This document shows positions 32,940-45,254 of a stretch of DNA of 64,000 nucleotides, piece by piece. Every line of letters starts with the position of its first letter. The first letter of the stretch is position 1. The position numbers were made by a program, and so were the translations under genes. Source of the DNA: Pseudomonadota bacterium (GTDB taxonomy: Bacteria; Pseudomonadota; Gammaproteobacteria; Burkholderiales; Thiobacillaceae). The notes under the pieces are model-generated. The model had not been told where the DNA came from. It made no database searches and was given only the letters and a program-made list of their open reading frames with translations. The stretch covers positions 1 to 64,000 of the forward strand of contig JAKADC010000001.1 of the NCBI GenBank assembly GCA_021820845.1, read 5' to 3'.

Positions 32940-33051
32940 CGACGGTCGCGGCCCGGCGCCGTCGGCGCAACGCTTCTTCGAAACGCGCGTATCGGCTACA
33001 TTTTTGGCGTGGCGCCGTGCCCCGATTCCTGGAGTCGCATTTCCCGCACCC

Positions 33052-34068
33052 ATGCAGGACCTCGCCGTCATCTGGCTTTCCCTGGCCGCCTGCCTCGCCG
33101 CGATCGGCGTGGCGGGCGTCAGGCTCTCGCGCTACGGTGACGTCATTGCCGAAAAAAGCGGCCTCAGCCGGGGCTGGCTCGGGCTCGTCCTGCTGGCCAC
33201 GGTCACGTCGCTGCCGGAACTCGTCACCGGGCTGTCGTCGGTCACGGTCGCCCGGGTTCCGGACATCGCCGTCGGCGACATCATGGGCAGCTGCGTGTTC
33301 AATCTGCTCATCATCGTGCTGCTCGATTTTCTGTCGCGCGGCGAATCCGTCTACACGCGCGCACGGCAGGGCAACGTGCTGTCCGCCAGCTTCGGTGTCG
33401 CGCTGATCGGCTTCACCGGCTTCAACCTGCTGCTCTACCGCGCCGGCGCGGTTCCGTCGTTCGGCCACGTCGGCCTTTACACGCCGGTCATCCTGCTGCT
33501 CTATCTGCTGGCCATGCGCGCGCTCTACCGCTACGAGCAGGCGCAAGTCAGCGAGTACGTGGAAGACCGCGTCGAGCGCTATCCCGGGACGAGCCTCAAG
33601 CGGGCGATTCAGGGCTATGCCGTGGCCTCGGTCGTCGTCGTCGCGGCCGGCGTCTGGCTGCCCTTCATCGCCAAAGATCTCGCGGGGGCGATGGCCTGGG
33701 AGCAGAGCTTCGTCGGCACGCTGTTCGTCGCGGCGGTGACGTCCGCCCCCGAGGTCGTGGTCACGGTCGCGGCCCTGCGCATCGGCGCGGTCGATCTCGC
33801 CATCGGCAACCTCTTCGGCAGCAACCTGTTCAATATCGCCATCCTCGCCATCGACGACCTCGCCTACCTGCCCGGGCCGTTGCTCGCCGACGTGTCGCTC
33901 ACCCATGCCGCGTCGGCGTTCTCGGCGATGATGATGAGCGGGCTCGCAGTGGTCGGGCTGGTGCTGCGGCCCGCTTCGCGCGTGTTCCGGTCGATCAGCT
34001 GGATCAGCCTGCTGTTGCTCGTCGTCTATCTGCTGAATTCCCTGTTCCTCTATCTTCATGGCCACTGA
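33052..34068 (+). CDS. Sodium/calcium (CaCA) exchanger family protein
   Basis: Two alpha-repeats: TSLPELVTG...GDIMGSCVFNLLII and TSAPEVVVTVAALRIGAVDLAIGNLFGSNLFNI. Confidence 0.9.
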   Translation: MQDLAVIWLSLAACLAAIGVAGVRLSRYGDVIAEKSGLSRGWLGLVLLATVTSLPELVTGLSSVTVARVPDIAVGDIMGSCVFNLLIIVLLDFLSRGESVYTRARQGNVLSASFGVALIGFTGFNLLLYRAGAVPSFGHVGLYTPVILLLYLLAMRALYRYEQAQVSEYVEDRVERYPGTSLKRAIQGYAVASVVVVAAGVWLPFIAKDLAGAMAWEQSFVGTLFVAAVTSAPEVVVTVAALRIGAVDLAIGNLFGSNLFNIAILAIDDLAYLPGPLLADVSLTHAASAFSAMMMSGLAVVGLVLRPASRVFRSISWISLLLLVVYLLNSLFLYLHGH

Positions 34069-36694
34069 CCCGGACGCGCGCCCCTGGCATTGCCTCGACA
34101 CGCGCGTGGCCGCCGCGCGGCTCGGCAGCGACGTCGATGCCGGCCTGAGCGCCGAGGCCGCTGCCCTGCTGCTCGAGCGGCACGGGCCCAACCGGCTCGG
34201 CGAGGCCGCCCGGCGCTCGCCGCTCGTCATGCTCGCGTCGCAGTTCAGCGATTTCATGATCCTGGTGCTGATCGCCGCCGCGATCGTCGCCGGCGTCATT
34301 GGCGAGCCGCAGGACGCCATCGCCATCGTCGTGATCGTGTTCCTCAACGGGATCATCGGCTTCGTGCAGGAATACCGTGCCGAGCGCGCGATGGCGGCAC
34401 TGAAGAAGATGTCGAGTCCCCGGGCGCGCGTGATCCGCGACGGCCGCAGTGCCTCGATCGACGCCGCGGCGCTGGTGCCGGGCGATCTGGTGGAACTCGA
34501 AGCCGGCAACGTCCTGCCGGCCGATCTCCGCCTGACCGAGCTGGCCTCGCTGAAGGTCGACGAATCCGCGCTGACCGGGGAATCGCAGCCGGTCGAAAAG
34601 CGGACGGCAAGGCTCGACGACGTCGAGCTCCCGCTGGGCGACCGCGTCAACCTCGCCTACAAGGGCACGATCGCCACCTACGGGCGCGCGCGCGGCCTGG
34701 TCGTCGCGACCGGCATGCAGACCGAACTGGGAAAGATCGCCACGCTGCTGTCGGGCGAATCCGGCAAGACGCCGCTGCAAAAGCGCCTGGCCCGTTTCGG
34801 CCAGCATCTCGCGCTGGTCGTGCTGGCGATCTGCGCGATCATCTTCGTCGCCGGCTGGCTGCGCGGCGAGCCGCCGCTCGCGATGCTGCTCACCGCCGTC
34901 AGCCTGGCCGTCGCCGCCATTCCCGAGGCGCTGCCCGCCGTGGTCACCATCTCGCTGGCGCTGGGCGCCGCGCGCATGGTGCGGCAGAACGCGCTGATCC
35001 GCCGCCTGCCCGCGGTGGAAACGCTCGGTTCGGTCACCTTCATCTGCTCCGACAAGACGGGCACGCTGACGCAGAACCGCATGCAGGTCGACCGCCTGCT
35101 CGCGGCCGAGGAAGCGCTGCCGCGCCTGCCGCGCGACGCGGCTTCGCCGTGGCGCGAGCTGGGCCTGGCGATGGCCCTGTGCAACGACGCCGAGCTGGAC
35201 GCGGACGGCCGCGCCACCGGCGATCCCACCGAGACCGCGCTGCTCGACGCTGCCCGTTCCGCCGGCTTCGACAAGCCGGCAATGCAGGCATCCCGGCCGC
35301 GCCTGGCGGAAATTCCCTTCGATTCCGAGCGCGCGCGCATGAGCACGCTGCATCGCGAAGGCGACGGCGTGCTCGTGCTGGTGAAGGGCGCCCCCGAGGG
35401 CGTGCTGGCGCTGTGCGCCGACCGGCTGGACGCGGGCGGCGTCGCGGCGATCGACCGGGCGGCGCTGCAGGACACCGCCGAAGGCATGGCCGCAGAGGGA
35501 CTGCGCGTGCTCGCGTTCGCGCTGAAACGCCTGCCGCATCTTCCGGAAACGCTCGACGCGGCGACAATGGAGGCGGATCTCACCTTCGTCGGGCTGGCCG
35601 GCCTGATCGATCCGCCGCGTGCCGAGGCAGCGGACGCGGTCGCCGCGTGCAAGGCCGCGGGCATCGTCCCGGTGATGATCACCGGCGACCATCCCGCCAC
35701 CGCGCGGGCCGTCGCGACCCGGCTCGGCATCGTCGAGGATGGCGGCAAGGTCCTCACCGGCGGCGAGCTGGCGCGGCTCTCGCTGGCGGAATTCGAGCGC
35801 GAGGTGGAGTCGGTGCGGGTCTACGCGCGCATCAACCCGGAGCAGAAGATCAGGATCGTGCAGGCGCTGCAGGACAAGGGCGAGTTCGTCGCGATGACCG
35901 GCGACGGCGTGAACGATGCGCCGGCGCTGAAGCGCGCCGACATCGGCGTCGCGATGGGGAAGGGCGGCACCGACGTCGCGCGGGAGGCGGCGCACATGAC
36001 CCTGCTCGACGACAACTTCGCCACCATCGTCCACGCCGTGCGCGAAGGCCGCCGCATCTTCGACAACATCCGCAAGTTCGTCAAATACACGATGACGAGC
36101 AATTCGGGCGAGATCTGGACGATTTTCCTCGCCCCCTTTCTCGGCCTGCCGATTCCGCTCTTGCCGATCCACATCCTGTGGATCAACCTCGTCACCGACG
36201 GCCTCCCGGGGCTTGCGCTCGCGGGCGAAGGGGCCGAGCGCGACATCATGCGGCGGCCGCCGCGTCCGCCGCGGGAAAGCATCTTCGCCCGCGGCATGTG
36301 GCAGCACATCCTGTGGGTGGGCTTGCTGATGGGCGGCGTGTCGCTGCTGACCCAGGCGTGGGCGATCCACGTCGGCACGGCGCACTGGCAGAGTATGGTG
36401 TTCACCGTGCTCACGCTGTCGCAGTTGGGGCACGTGCTGGCGATCCGGTCCGAGCGCGAATCGCTTTTTACGCAGGGCGTGCTGTCCAACGCTGCACTCG
36501 CCGGCGCGCTGCTGCTGACTTTCTTCCTGCAGATGGCCGTCCTCTACGTCCCCTGGCTCAATCCCGTCTTCAAGACCGCGCCCTTGAGCCTGGCCGAGCT
36601 CGCCGCGTGCCTGGCCCTGTCGTCGGTCGTGTTCGCCGGCGTGGAGCTCGAGAAGGCGCTGGTGCGGCGCGGCTGGCTGTACGCGGCCGCCTAG
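34058..36694 (+). CDS. Cation-transporting P-type ATPase (P2A / Ca2+-ATPase-like)
   Basis: VDESALTGESQPVEK, ICSDKTGTLTQN, MITGDHPATARAVA, MTGDGVNDAPALKRADIGVAMG; overlaps the exchanger stop. Confidence 0.95.
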   Translation: MATDPDARPWHCLDTRVAAARLGSDVDAGLSAEAAALLLERHGPNRLGEAARRSPLVMLASQFSDFMILVLIAAAIVAGVIGEPQDAIAIVVIVFLNGIIGFVQEYRAERAMAALKKMSSPRARVIRDGRSASIDAAALVPGDLVELEAGNVLPADLRLTELASLKVDESALTGESQPVEKRTARLDDVELPLGDRVNLAYKGTIATYGRARGLVVATGMQTELGKIATLLSGESGKTPLQKRLARFGQHLALVVLAICAIIFVAGWLRGEPPLAMLLTAVSLAVAAIPEALPAVVTISLALGAARMVRQNALIRRLPAVETLGSVTFICSDKTGTLTQNRMQVDRLLAAEEALPRLPRDAASPWRELGLAMALCNDAELDADGRATGDPTETALLDAARSAGFDKPAMQASRPRLAEIPFDSERARMSTLHREGDGVLVLVKGAPEGVLALCADRLDAGGVAAIDRAALQDTAEGMAAEGLRVLAFALKRLPHLPETLDAATMEADLTFVGLAGLIDPPRAEAADAVAACKAAGIVPVMITGDHPATARAVATRLGIVEDGGKVLTGGELARLSLAEFEREVESVRVYARINPEQKIRIVQALQDKGEFVAMTGDGVNDAPALKRADIGVAMGKGGTDVAREAAHMTLLDDNFATIVHAVREGRRIFDNIRKFVKYTMTSNSGEIWTIFLAPFLGLPIPLLPIHILWINLVTDGLPGLALAGEGAERDIMRRPPRPPRESIFARGMWQHILWVGLLMGGVSLLTQAWAIHVGTAHWQSMVFTVLTLSQLGHVLAIRSERESLFTQGVLSNAALAGALLLTFFLQMAVLYVPWLNPVFKTAPLSLAELAACLALSSVVFAGVELEKALVRRGWLYAAA

Positions 36695-36721
36695 GGCGGA
36701 AAACCGGAAGGCGCGGCCGGG

Positions 36722-37195
36722 TCAGATTTCCGACAGGGGCTTTTGCGCGTCGCGCGTGTCGACTTTGCCCATGTGCGCGATCAGCGTCGCGAGGTCCTGG
36801 TTGAGGCGGGACAGGGCATCGTCCGAAAGCTGCCCCAGGGCATGGGTCAGGATGCCGGTCAGCGGTTGCGGCGCTTTGCCCAGCGCCTTTTCCCCGGCCT
36901 CGGTGAGATACAGGCGCACGACGCGCTGATCCGCGCTGTTGCGTTCGCGCCGGATCAGCCCGGCGTTTTCGATCTTGTCGAGCAGGTTGCTCGCGGTGGA
37001 CGCGTGGATCGACAAGGCCTGGGCCAGCTCGGACACCTTCATGCCCGGCGTCTGGCGCAGCGCCGCCAGGGCCCAGATCTGTGCCCCGCTCACGCCGCAG
37101 GCTTTTTCAACGGCCTGGAAGTGCTGGCGAACGGCGCCGAAGATCACGCGAAACTGGCGCAAGGCTTCGCGGGCGGCGATGGCGTTGGGGCTCAA
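36722..37195 (-). CDS. MarR family transcriptional regulator
   Basis: GMKVSELAQALSIHASTASNLLDKIENAGLIRRERNSADQRVVRLYLTEAG. Confidence 0.92.
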   Translation of the reverse strand: MSPNAIAAREALRQFRVIFGAVRQHFQAVEKACGVSGAQIWALAALRQTPGMKVSELAQALSIHASTASNLLDKIENAGLIRRERNSADQRVVRLYLTEAGEKALGKAPQPLTGILTHALGQLSDDALSRLNQDLATLIAHMGKVDTRDAQKPLSEI

Positions 37196-37239
37196 GATGA
37201 CTCTCCGGATACGGCAATGCGCTAATCATGGCAGGAATT

Positions 37240-39927
37240 TCAGGCGTCCGCGCCCATGACGTGCGTCCACAGCCTGCCGACCGTCTCGCGCACCTGCTCC
37301 AGCGCCGGTGCCGGCACGCGGGCGTATTCCGACCCGCTGAGCTTGATCGCGTGCTGCTGCCGGCGCAGCTCGCGGTAGGCATCCACCGCGGCAAGCGCGA
37401 GGTCGGCGGGGACGAGTCCAGCCGTGCCGGCGCGCTGCAGCAGCGCGATGTTGCCGACGTTGTCGGCGAGCTCGGGGTGGGCGGCGCAATGCCGCAGCAC
37501 GAGGTACTGCACGCAGAACTCGACGTCGACGATGCCGCCGCGATCGTGCTTCAGGTCGAACAGGCCGCTTGCGTTGACGTGGCCGGCGTGCATTTTTTCG
37601 CGCATCGCCAGAACGTCGGCGCGCAGTTTCGCCGGGTCGCGCGCCGCGCTCAGCACCTCGCGGCGCAGCCCTTCGAAGACTTCGCCGATCGCCGCGTCGC
37701 CGCACACGAAGCGGGCGCGCGTCAGCGCCTGGTGCTCCCATACCCAGGCGTGATGCAACTGGTAGTCGCGGAAGGCGTCGGTCGAGCTCACCAGCAGGCC
37801 GGAGGCCCCGTCGGGGCGCAGGCGCAGGTCGGTCTCGTAGAGGATGCCGGCCGGGGTGAGGGTGCCGAGCCAGGTGTTGATGCGCTGCGCGAGTCGCGCG
37901 TAGATTTCCTGCGCGTGCTCGTCGGGGTCGTCGTAGAGGAAGACCAGATCGAGGTCGGAGGCGTAGCCCAGCTCCTTGCCGCCGAGCTTGCCGTAGCCGA
38001 CGATGGCGAAGCGCGGGACGTCGCGGTGCCGCGTCTTCAGCCCCGCCCAGCAGCGCGCCAGGGTTTCCGCGAGCAGCGTGTCGGCCAGGTACGACAGGTG
38101 ATCGGACAGCGCTTCGAGCGTCAGCCGGCCCGCCACGTCCTGCGCCAGCAGGTGCAGTGTCTGCACCTGCTTGAAGCGGCGCAGCGCATCCATCTGCGCC
38201 TCGGTGTCGCCCGGATGCGCGTCGAGCTCCCCGCGCAACTGGGCTGCGAGTTGCGCCCAGTCGGGCAGGCGCATCAGATGCTGCGGCGCGATCAGTTCGT
38301 CCAGCAGTTGCGGCTGCCGCGTGATCAGCTGCGCGGCCCAGGGACTCGCCGCCAGCAGGCGCACGAGTTGGCGCAGCGCCGCGGGATATTCGGCGAGCAG
38401 CGCGAGATAGGTCGCGCGGCGGGCGACGGCCTGGACGAGCGCGGCGAACCGCTCGAGCGTCGCCACGGGATCGGCCTGGCCGCCGATGATTTCGAGCGCG
38501 GGCGGCAGCAGGGCGCTGAGCCTGAGCTGGGTCGACTCGGGCAGGCGCGCCGCGTTGTGGCGCAGCGCGTCGAGCGTCGCGAGCACGCGCGACGGATCGG
38601 CGTAGCCGGCGTTTTCCAGCAGCGCGCCGGTCGTCGCGGCGTCCGCGGTTCCGTTGCTCACGGCGGCGAGCGGGTGCCCCATCTGGTCGGTCTGCGGCGC
38701 GGCGAACACCTGCTCGAAATGGCGGGTGACCTTGTGGCGATGCCGGTCGAGCGCGGCGAGAAGCGCCGCGTGGTCGGGAAAATCCATCGCGTCGGCGAGC
38801 ATGGCCTGCGACTCGGCGTCGTCGGGCAGCAGCTGGGTCTGGGCGTCGTCGAGATACTGGATGCGGTGTTCCAGCCGTCGCAGGAAATCGTAGGCCGCGG
38901 CGAGTTCCTGCTGCGCGTCGGCCGTCATCAGACCGGCCTTCGCCAGTTCGGCCAGCACGACGAGCGTCGGCCGCTGCTGCAACGCGGCGATCTGGCCGCC
39001 GCGGATGAGCTGGAACACCTGCGCGGTGAATTCGATTTCGCGGATGCCGCCCGGTCCCAGCTTGACGTTGTGGGCCATGTCGCGGCGCGCGACCTCGCGG
39101 CGGATCTGCACGTGCAGGTCGCGGATCGCGGCGAAGGCCCCGAAATCGAGATATTTGCGGAACACGAAAGGCCGCACGATCTGCATCAGTTCGTCGTGGC
39201 GGCTTCCAGTGAGCGGACGCGCCTTGATCCAGGCGTAGCGTTCCCACGGGCGCCCCTGCGCCACCAGGTAGTCCTCGAGCATCGCGTAGCCCATCGCGAA
39301 CGGACCGGATTCGCCCCACGGCCGCAGCCGCAGGTCGACGCGGAAGACGTAGCCGTCGGCGGTGTTTTCCCCCAGCGCGGCGGTGAGCCTGCGGCCCAGG
39401 CGTACGAAGAATTCATGGTTGCTGATCGGCTTGACCGCGGGGTCGTCCGGGGCGGTCTCGCCTTCCTCGGGGTAGAGGTAGATGAGGTCGATGTCCGACG
39501 AGACGTTGAGCTCGCCGCCGCCGAGCTTGCCCATGCCGACCACGACCATCCGCTGCGGCATGCCGTGTTCGCCGCGCGGCTCGCCGTGCCGCGCGGCGAG
39601 GGCGGCATGATGGAAATCGAGTGCGGCGGCGATGCAGACCTCGGCGAGCGTGCTCCAGGTGGCGACGACCTCGGCGACGCCGGCCTCGCCGGAAAGGTCG
39701 CGTGCGGTCGCGACCAGCCAGACGCGCTGGCGCAATTGCCGCAGCCGCTGGTGCAGCGCGGCCTCGTCGGCGCACGGCGGCTCGGCGAGGAAGGCCTGCA
39801 TCGCCGCTCGGTCGAAAGGCCGTTCGAACGCGTTCGCGAGCGTTTCGGCGAGCTGCGGCTGCGCCGAGAGCAGGCGCCGGCCATAACGGGAGCAGCGGGC
39901 GAGGCGCGCGAGTGCGGGAGGGCTCAT
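37240..39927 (-). CDS. glnE: Bifunctional [glutamate--ammonia ligase] adenylyltransferase/deadenylylase
   Basis: [22 protein letters not shown] and [22 protein letters not shown] duplicated nucleotidyltransferase domains. Confidence 0.96.
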   Translation of the reverse strand: MSPPALARLARCSRYGRRLLSAQPQLAETLANAFERPFDRAAMQAFLAEPPCADEAALHQRLRQLRQRVWLVATARDLSGEAGVAEVVATWSTLAEVCIAAALDFHHAALAARHGEPRGEHGMPQRMVVVGMGKLGGGELNVSSDIDLIYLYPEEGETAPDDPAVKPISNHEFFVRLGRRLTAALGENTADGYVFRVDLRLRPWGESGPFAMGYAMLEDYLVAQGRPWERYAWIKARPLTGSRHDELMQIVRPFVFRKYLDFGAFAAIRDLHVQIRREVARRDMAHNVKLGPGGIREIEFTAQVFQLIRGGQIAALQQRPTLVVLAELAKAGLMTADAQQELAAAYDFLRRLEHRIQYLDDAQTQLLPDDAESQAMLADAMDFPDHAALLAALDRHRHKVTRHFEQVFAAPQTDQMGHPLAAVSNGTADAATTGALLENAGYADPSRVLATLDALRHNAARLPESTQLRLSALLPPALEIIGGQADPVATLERFAALVQAVARRATYLALLAEYPAALRQLVRLLAASPWAAQLITRQPQLLDELIAPQHLMRLPDWAQLAAQLRGELDAHPGDTEAQMDALRRFKQVQTLHLLAQDVAGRLTLEALSDHLSYLADTLLAETLARCWAGLKTRHRDVPRFAIVGYGKLGGKELGYASDLDLVFLYDDPDEHAQEIYARLAQRINTWLGTLTPAGILYETDLRLRPDGASGLLVSSTDAFRDYQLHHAWVWEHQALTRARFVCGDAAIGEVFEGLRREVLSAARDPAKLRADVLAMREKMHAGHVNASGLFDLKHDRGGIVDVEFCVQYLVLRHCAAHPELADNVGNIALLQRAGTAGLVPADLALAAVDAYRELRRQQHAIKLSGSEYARVPAPALEQVRETVGRLWTHVMGADA

Positions 39928-39979
39928 GGCTGGATTAGAATGGCGGTTTATCGCAACACTCTATCAGCGGAGAGACTGT

Positions 39980-41947
<1,968 letters not shown>

Positions 41948-42013
41948 GGCCGCGCCCGCTTCGCCCGGCCCCGATTTCGATCAGTCATTGATTCATTACC
42001 CGAAAGGAAGCTT

Positions 42014-42403
42014 ATGTCGCACTACCACGCAGTCGTCTGGCTCGACCACAACGAAGCCCGCGTCATGCACGTCAGCCCGGACGATGTCGAGAAATCGGTC
42101 GTGCATCCGGCGAACCCGCCGCGCCACCTGCAGCGCAAGCGCGGCTCGGTCAGCGGCGGCCGCCAGCCGGAAGACCAGCAGTACTACCATGAAGTCGTGG
42201 AAGCGCTCGCCGGCGCCGCCGAGATCCTCATCGTCGGCCCCGGCCACGCCAAGCTCGAACTGATCAAGCATATCCACGCGCACGATCACGGCGTCGTGGA
42301 CAAGGTGGTCGGCGTCGAGACCGTCGATCATCCCGGCGACGGCCAACTGGTCGCCTTCGCCCGCAAGTATTTTGCCGCCAAGGACAGAATGCTCGCGCAG
42401 TGA
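42014..42403 (+). CDS. Conserved small protein, eRF1 domain-like / 'translational machinery protein' type
   Basis: HYHAVVWLDHNEARVMHVSPDD; EILIVGPGHAKLELIKHIHAHDHGVVDKVVGVETVDHPGDGQLVAFARKYF. Confidence 0.6.
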   Translation: MSHYHAVVWLDHNEARVMHVSPDDVEKSVVHPANPPRHLQRKRGSVSGGRQPEDQQYYHEVVEALAGAAEILIVGPGHAKLELIKHIHAHDHGVVDKVVGVETVDHPGDGQLVAFARKYFAAKDRMLAQ

Positions 42404-42426
42404 GCGTCCGCGCATGCAGGTTCGCA

Positions 42427-42450
42427 AGCACCCTTCGGGGTGCTTTTTTT
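42427..42450 (+). terminator. Rho-independent terminator
   Basis: AGCACCC-ttcg-GGGTGCT followed by T-run. Confidence 0.9.
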
Positions 42451-43018
42451 ATCCCTGCTTCAGCGCGGCGGTGGCCTTGACCAGTTCCAGCATCAGCGCG
42501 TGCAGGCGCGCGGGGGACTTCAGCGCGCCGGTTTCCGCGTCGAAGGCGGTCTCGGCGTGCGGCAGCGAAAACTGGCCGGGCAGCACGAGCACGCCCAGGG
42601 CATTCAGGATCTGGCGCAGGTGCGGCAGCATGCGCATGCCGCCGAACGTGCCAGGCGAGGCGGATGCGATCGCGGCGACCTTGCCGTGGTAGGGGACCAG
42701 GCCCGATTCGCCCTGCCATTCGCGCGACACCCAGTCGATCGTGTTTTTCAGGAGCGGGGGCATCGAGCTGTTGTACTCGGGGCTCGCGATCAGCAGCGCG
42801 TCGTGTTCCTTGAACAGGGCCTTGAGCCGCTGCGCGTTGTCGGGCACGCCGTCGCGTTCCTCGAGGTCGCCGTCGTAGAGCGGCAGCGGGTAGTCCGCCA
42901 GGTCGATCAGGCTGACGTCGCCGCCGGCGGCGCGCGCGGCGTCCGCGGCGGACTGGATGAGCTTGCGATTCCAGGAGTCGCGTCGGGTGCTGCCGGAAAA
43001 GGCGAGAATCTTGGGCAT
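42449..43018 (-). CDS. NADPH-dependent FMN reductase family protein
   Basis: MPKILAFSGSTRRDSWNRKLIQ; LIASPEYNSSMPPLLKNTIDWVSR; ASASPGTFGG. Confidence 0.92.
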   Translation of the reverse strand: MPKILAFSGSTRRDSWNRKLIQSAADAARAAGGDVSLIDLADYPLPLYDGDLEERDGVPDNAQRLKALFKEHDALLIASPEYNSSMPPLLKNTIDWVSREWQGESGLVPYHGKVAAIASASPGTFGGMRMLPHLRQILNALGVLVLPGQFSLPHAETAFDAETGALKSPARLHALMLELVKATAALKQG

Positions 43019-43079
43019 GGGGCGTCCTTGCATGAAGTGAGAAAAGGGCGTGGCCGCGCCGGAACGCGGCCGCGCGGAT

Positions 43080-43778
43080 TCAGGGGAGATCGAAACCGAC
43101 GAGCTCGCTGGGTTCCAGCGCCTCGATCTCGACCGAGGATTCGAAGCGGATCGCCAGCGCGTCGCCGGCTTCGAGCGGATAGCCCCGGACCGTGACGCGG
43201 CCGGTCGCGACGTGCAGCCACGCGCGCCGCCCGGGCGCCAGATCCAGGGTGACGCGGTCGCCCGCCGCGAGCCGGCCGGCGCGAACCGTCGCGTCCTGAT
43301 GGATCGTCACCGAGCCGTCGCGTCCGTCGTTCGACGCGATCAGCCGCAAGCGGCCCGCCAGGGCGTCGGGGGCGAAGGCGACCTGTTCGTAGCCCGGCTC
43401 CAGGCCGTAGGCGTCCGGCTCGATCCAGATTTGCAGAAAGTGCACCGGCTCGGTCGTCGAGGCGTTGTATTCGCTATGGGTGATGCCGTGCCCGGCCCGC
43501 ATGCGCTGCAGTTCGCCGGGGCGGATCACGCCGCCGTTGCCGAGCGAATCCTTGTGCTCGAGCGCACCCGCGAGCACCCAGCTGATGATCTCCATGTCCT
43601 CGTGGCTGTGGGCGGGGAAGCCCGCGCCGGGCGCGACGCGGTCCTCGTTGATCACGCGCAGCGGACCGAAGCCCATCCAGTCCGGATTGCGGTAGCCGGC
43701 AAACGAGAAGGTGTGATAACTGTCGAGCCAGCCATGGTCGGCGTGGCCGCGTTCGGACGATTTGCGTACGGTCAGCAT
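43080..43778 (-). CDS. Pirin family protein
   Basis: HADHGWLDSYHTFSFAGY, GFPAHSHEDMEIISWVLAGALEHKDSLGN, RMRAGHGITHSEYN. Confidence 0.94.
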   Translation of the reverse strand: MLTVRKSSERGHADHGWLDSYHTFSFAGYRNPDWMGFGPLRVINEDRVAPGAGFPAHSHEDMEIISWVLAGALEHKDSLGNGGVIRPGELQRMRAGHGITHSEYNASTTEPVHFLQIWIEPDAYGLEPGYEQVAFAPDALAGRLRLIASNDGRDGSVTIHQDATVRAGRLAAGDRVTLDLAPGRRAWLHVATGRVTVRGYPLEAGDALAIRFESSVEIEALEPSELVGFDLP

Positions 43779-43881
43779 GGGGTCTCTGCCTTTTGATGTT
43801 CAATCGATGGGGTGAATATAGGCCTGGCTCCGCCCGAGAAAAATGGGCACAATTCGATTGAGTCATTCAATATTTTCGAAC

Positions 43882-44787
43882 ATGCCGCTGACCCTGGAGG
43901 CGCTGACGGTTCTCGACGCGATCGACCGCAGAGGTTCGTTCGCGCGCGCCGCCGAGGAACTCGGACGCGCGCCCTCGTCGCTGACCTATACCGTGCAGCA
44001 GATCGAAGCCGAACTGGACGTGCTGCTGTTCGATCGCTCGGGTCACCGCGCGCGCTTCACGCCGGCGGGCCGCCTGCTGCTGGACGAGGGACGGGCGCTG
44101 CTGGGCGCCGCGCAGGCACTGGAAAACAGGGCGCGGGAGGTGGCAGGCGGATGGGAGCTGCGCTTTACCCTCGCCCTGGAAGGCATCCTGCCGCTTGCCC
44201 CGCTGCTCCCCGTGCTCGACGCGTTTTACCGCACCGGGCGGACGACCGAGATCAAGCTGCGCCACGAGGTGCTGGCGGGCAGCTGGGACGCGCTCGCTTC
44301 CGGATGCGCCGATCTTGCGATCGCGGGCGGCGACGCGCCCGCCGGCGCCGGCATCCGCACCCGCGCGCTGGGAAGCGTCGAATTCGTGTTCTGCGTGGCG
44401 CCGCAACACCCGCTCGCGCGCCTCGAGCGGCCGCTTGGCCAGGCGGACCTGGCGGCGCACCGCGCCGTCGTGATTGCCGATACCGCGCGCAATCTGCCGC
44501 TGCGCAGCGCGGGCTGGCTGCAGCAGCAGGCGCGCCTGACGGTCGCCGACCTGCCGAGCAAGCTCGCCGCCCAGCAAGCCGGCCTCGGGGTCGGTTCGCT
44601 GCCGCGCTGGCTCGCCGAGCCGGAGGTGGCGGCCGGCCGCCTCGTGCGTTGCGCCTGGGCGGGCGGCAATCCGCGGGAAACCCTGCATCTGGCCTGGCGC
44701 AGCGGCGAATCGGGGCGGGCGCTCGAGTGGTTCGTCCGGGCTTTGACGAGGCCCGGGGTGTTCGAGGGGGTGATCGATGCCGGCTGA
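43882..44787 (+). CDS. LysR family transcriptional regulator
   Basis: MPLTLEALTVLDAIDRRGSFARAAEELGRAPSSLTYTVQQIEAELDVLLFDRSG; start trimmed from 43843. Confidence 0.92.
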   Translation: MPLTLEALTVLDAIDRRGSFARAAEELGRAPSSLTYTVQQIEAELDVLLFDRSGHRARFTPAGRLLLDEGRALLGAAQALENRAREVAGGWELRFTLALEGILPLAPLLPVLDAFYRTGRTTEIKLRHEVLAGSWDALASGCADLAIAGGDAPAGAGIRTRALGSVEFVFCVAPQHPLARLERPLGQADLAAHRAVVIADTARNLPLRSAGWLQQQARLTVADLPSKLAAQQAGLGVGSLPRWLAEPEVAAGRLVRCAWAGGNPRETLHLAWRSGESGRALEWFVRALTRPGVFEGVIDAG

Positions 44788-45175
44788 CAGGACCCCACTC
44801 GAGCGGATGCGGCTCGACAAATGGCTGTGGGCCGCGCGCTTTTTCAAGACCCGCAGCCTGGCCACGCAGGCGATCGACAATGGGCGCGTCAAGCTCAACG
44901 GCGAGCGCGTCAAGCCCGCGCGCGACGTGAAGCCCGGCGACCGGCTCGAGCTTCGCATCGGCGAGGCCGACTGGGTGCTCACGGTGCGGGCCCTGGCGCT
45001 GCAGCGCGGGCCGGCCCCGGTGGCGCAGGCGCTGTACGAGGAAGACGCCGCGAGCCGCGCACGCCGCGAGCAGCAGGCAAGCGACCGCAGGCTGACCGCC
45101 GATCTCGCTGCCGCAGGCAAGGGGCGGCCCACCAAGCGCGACCGGAGACAGATCCATCGCTTCACGGGGGACTGA
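44777..45175 (+). CDS. hslR: RNA-binding S4 domain protein (Hsp15-like)
   Basis: RLDKWLWAARFFKTRSLATQAIDNGRVKLNGERVKPARDVKPGDRLEL. Confidence 0.88.
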   Translation: MPADRTPLERMRLDKWLWAARFFKTRSLATQAIDNGRVKLNGERVKPARDVKPGDRLELRIGEADWVLTVRALALQRGPAPVAQALYEEDAASRARREQQASDRRLTADLAAAGKGRPTKRDRRQIHRFTGD

Positions 45176-45254
45176 AAGCCGGAATTTAGCTGTGCGCCGG
45201 CGACGCAAGATGCGGGTAAACGCATAGAATCTGCGGTTCCGAGAACCGTACCCT

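Noticed and set aside
34004-36433. 809-aa minus-strand ORF opposite the P-type ATPase
   Set aside because: Shadow ORF; the plus-strand ATPase has all canonical motifs.
45234-45248. Short dyad CGGTTC-cga-GAACCG upstream of yhdP
   Set aside because: Only 6-bp arms in GC-rich sequence; could be chance, so not called as a regulatory feature.
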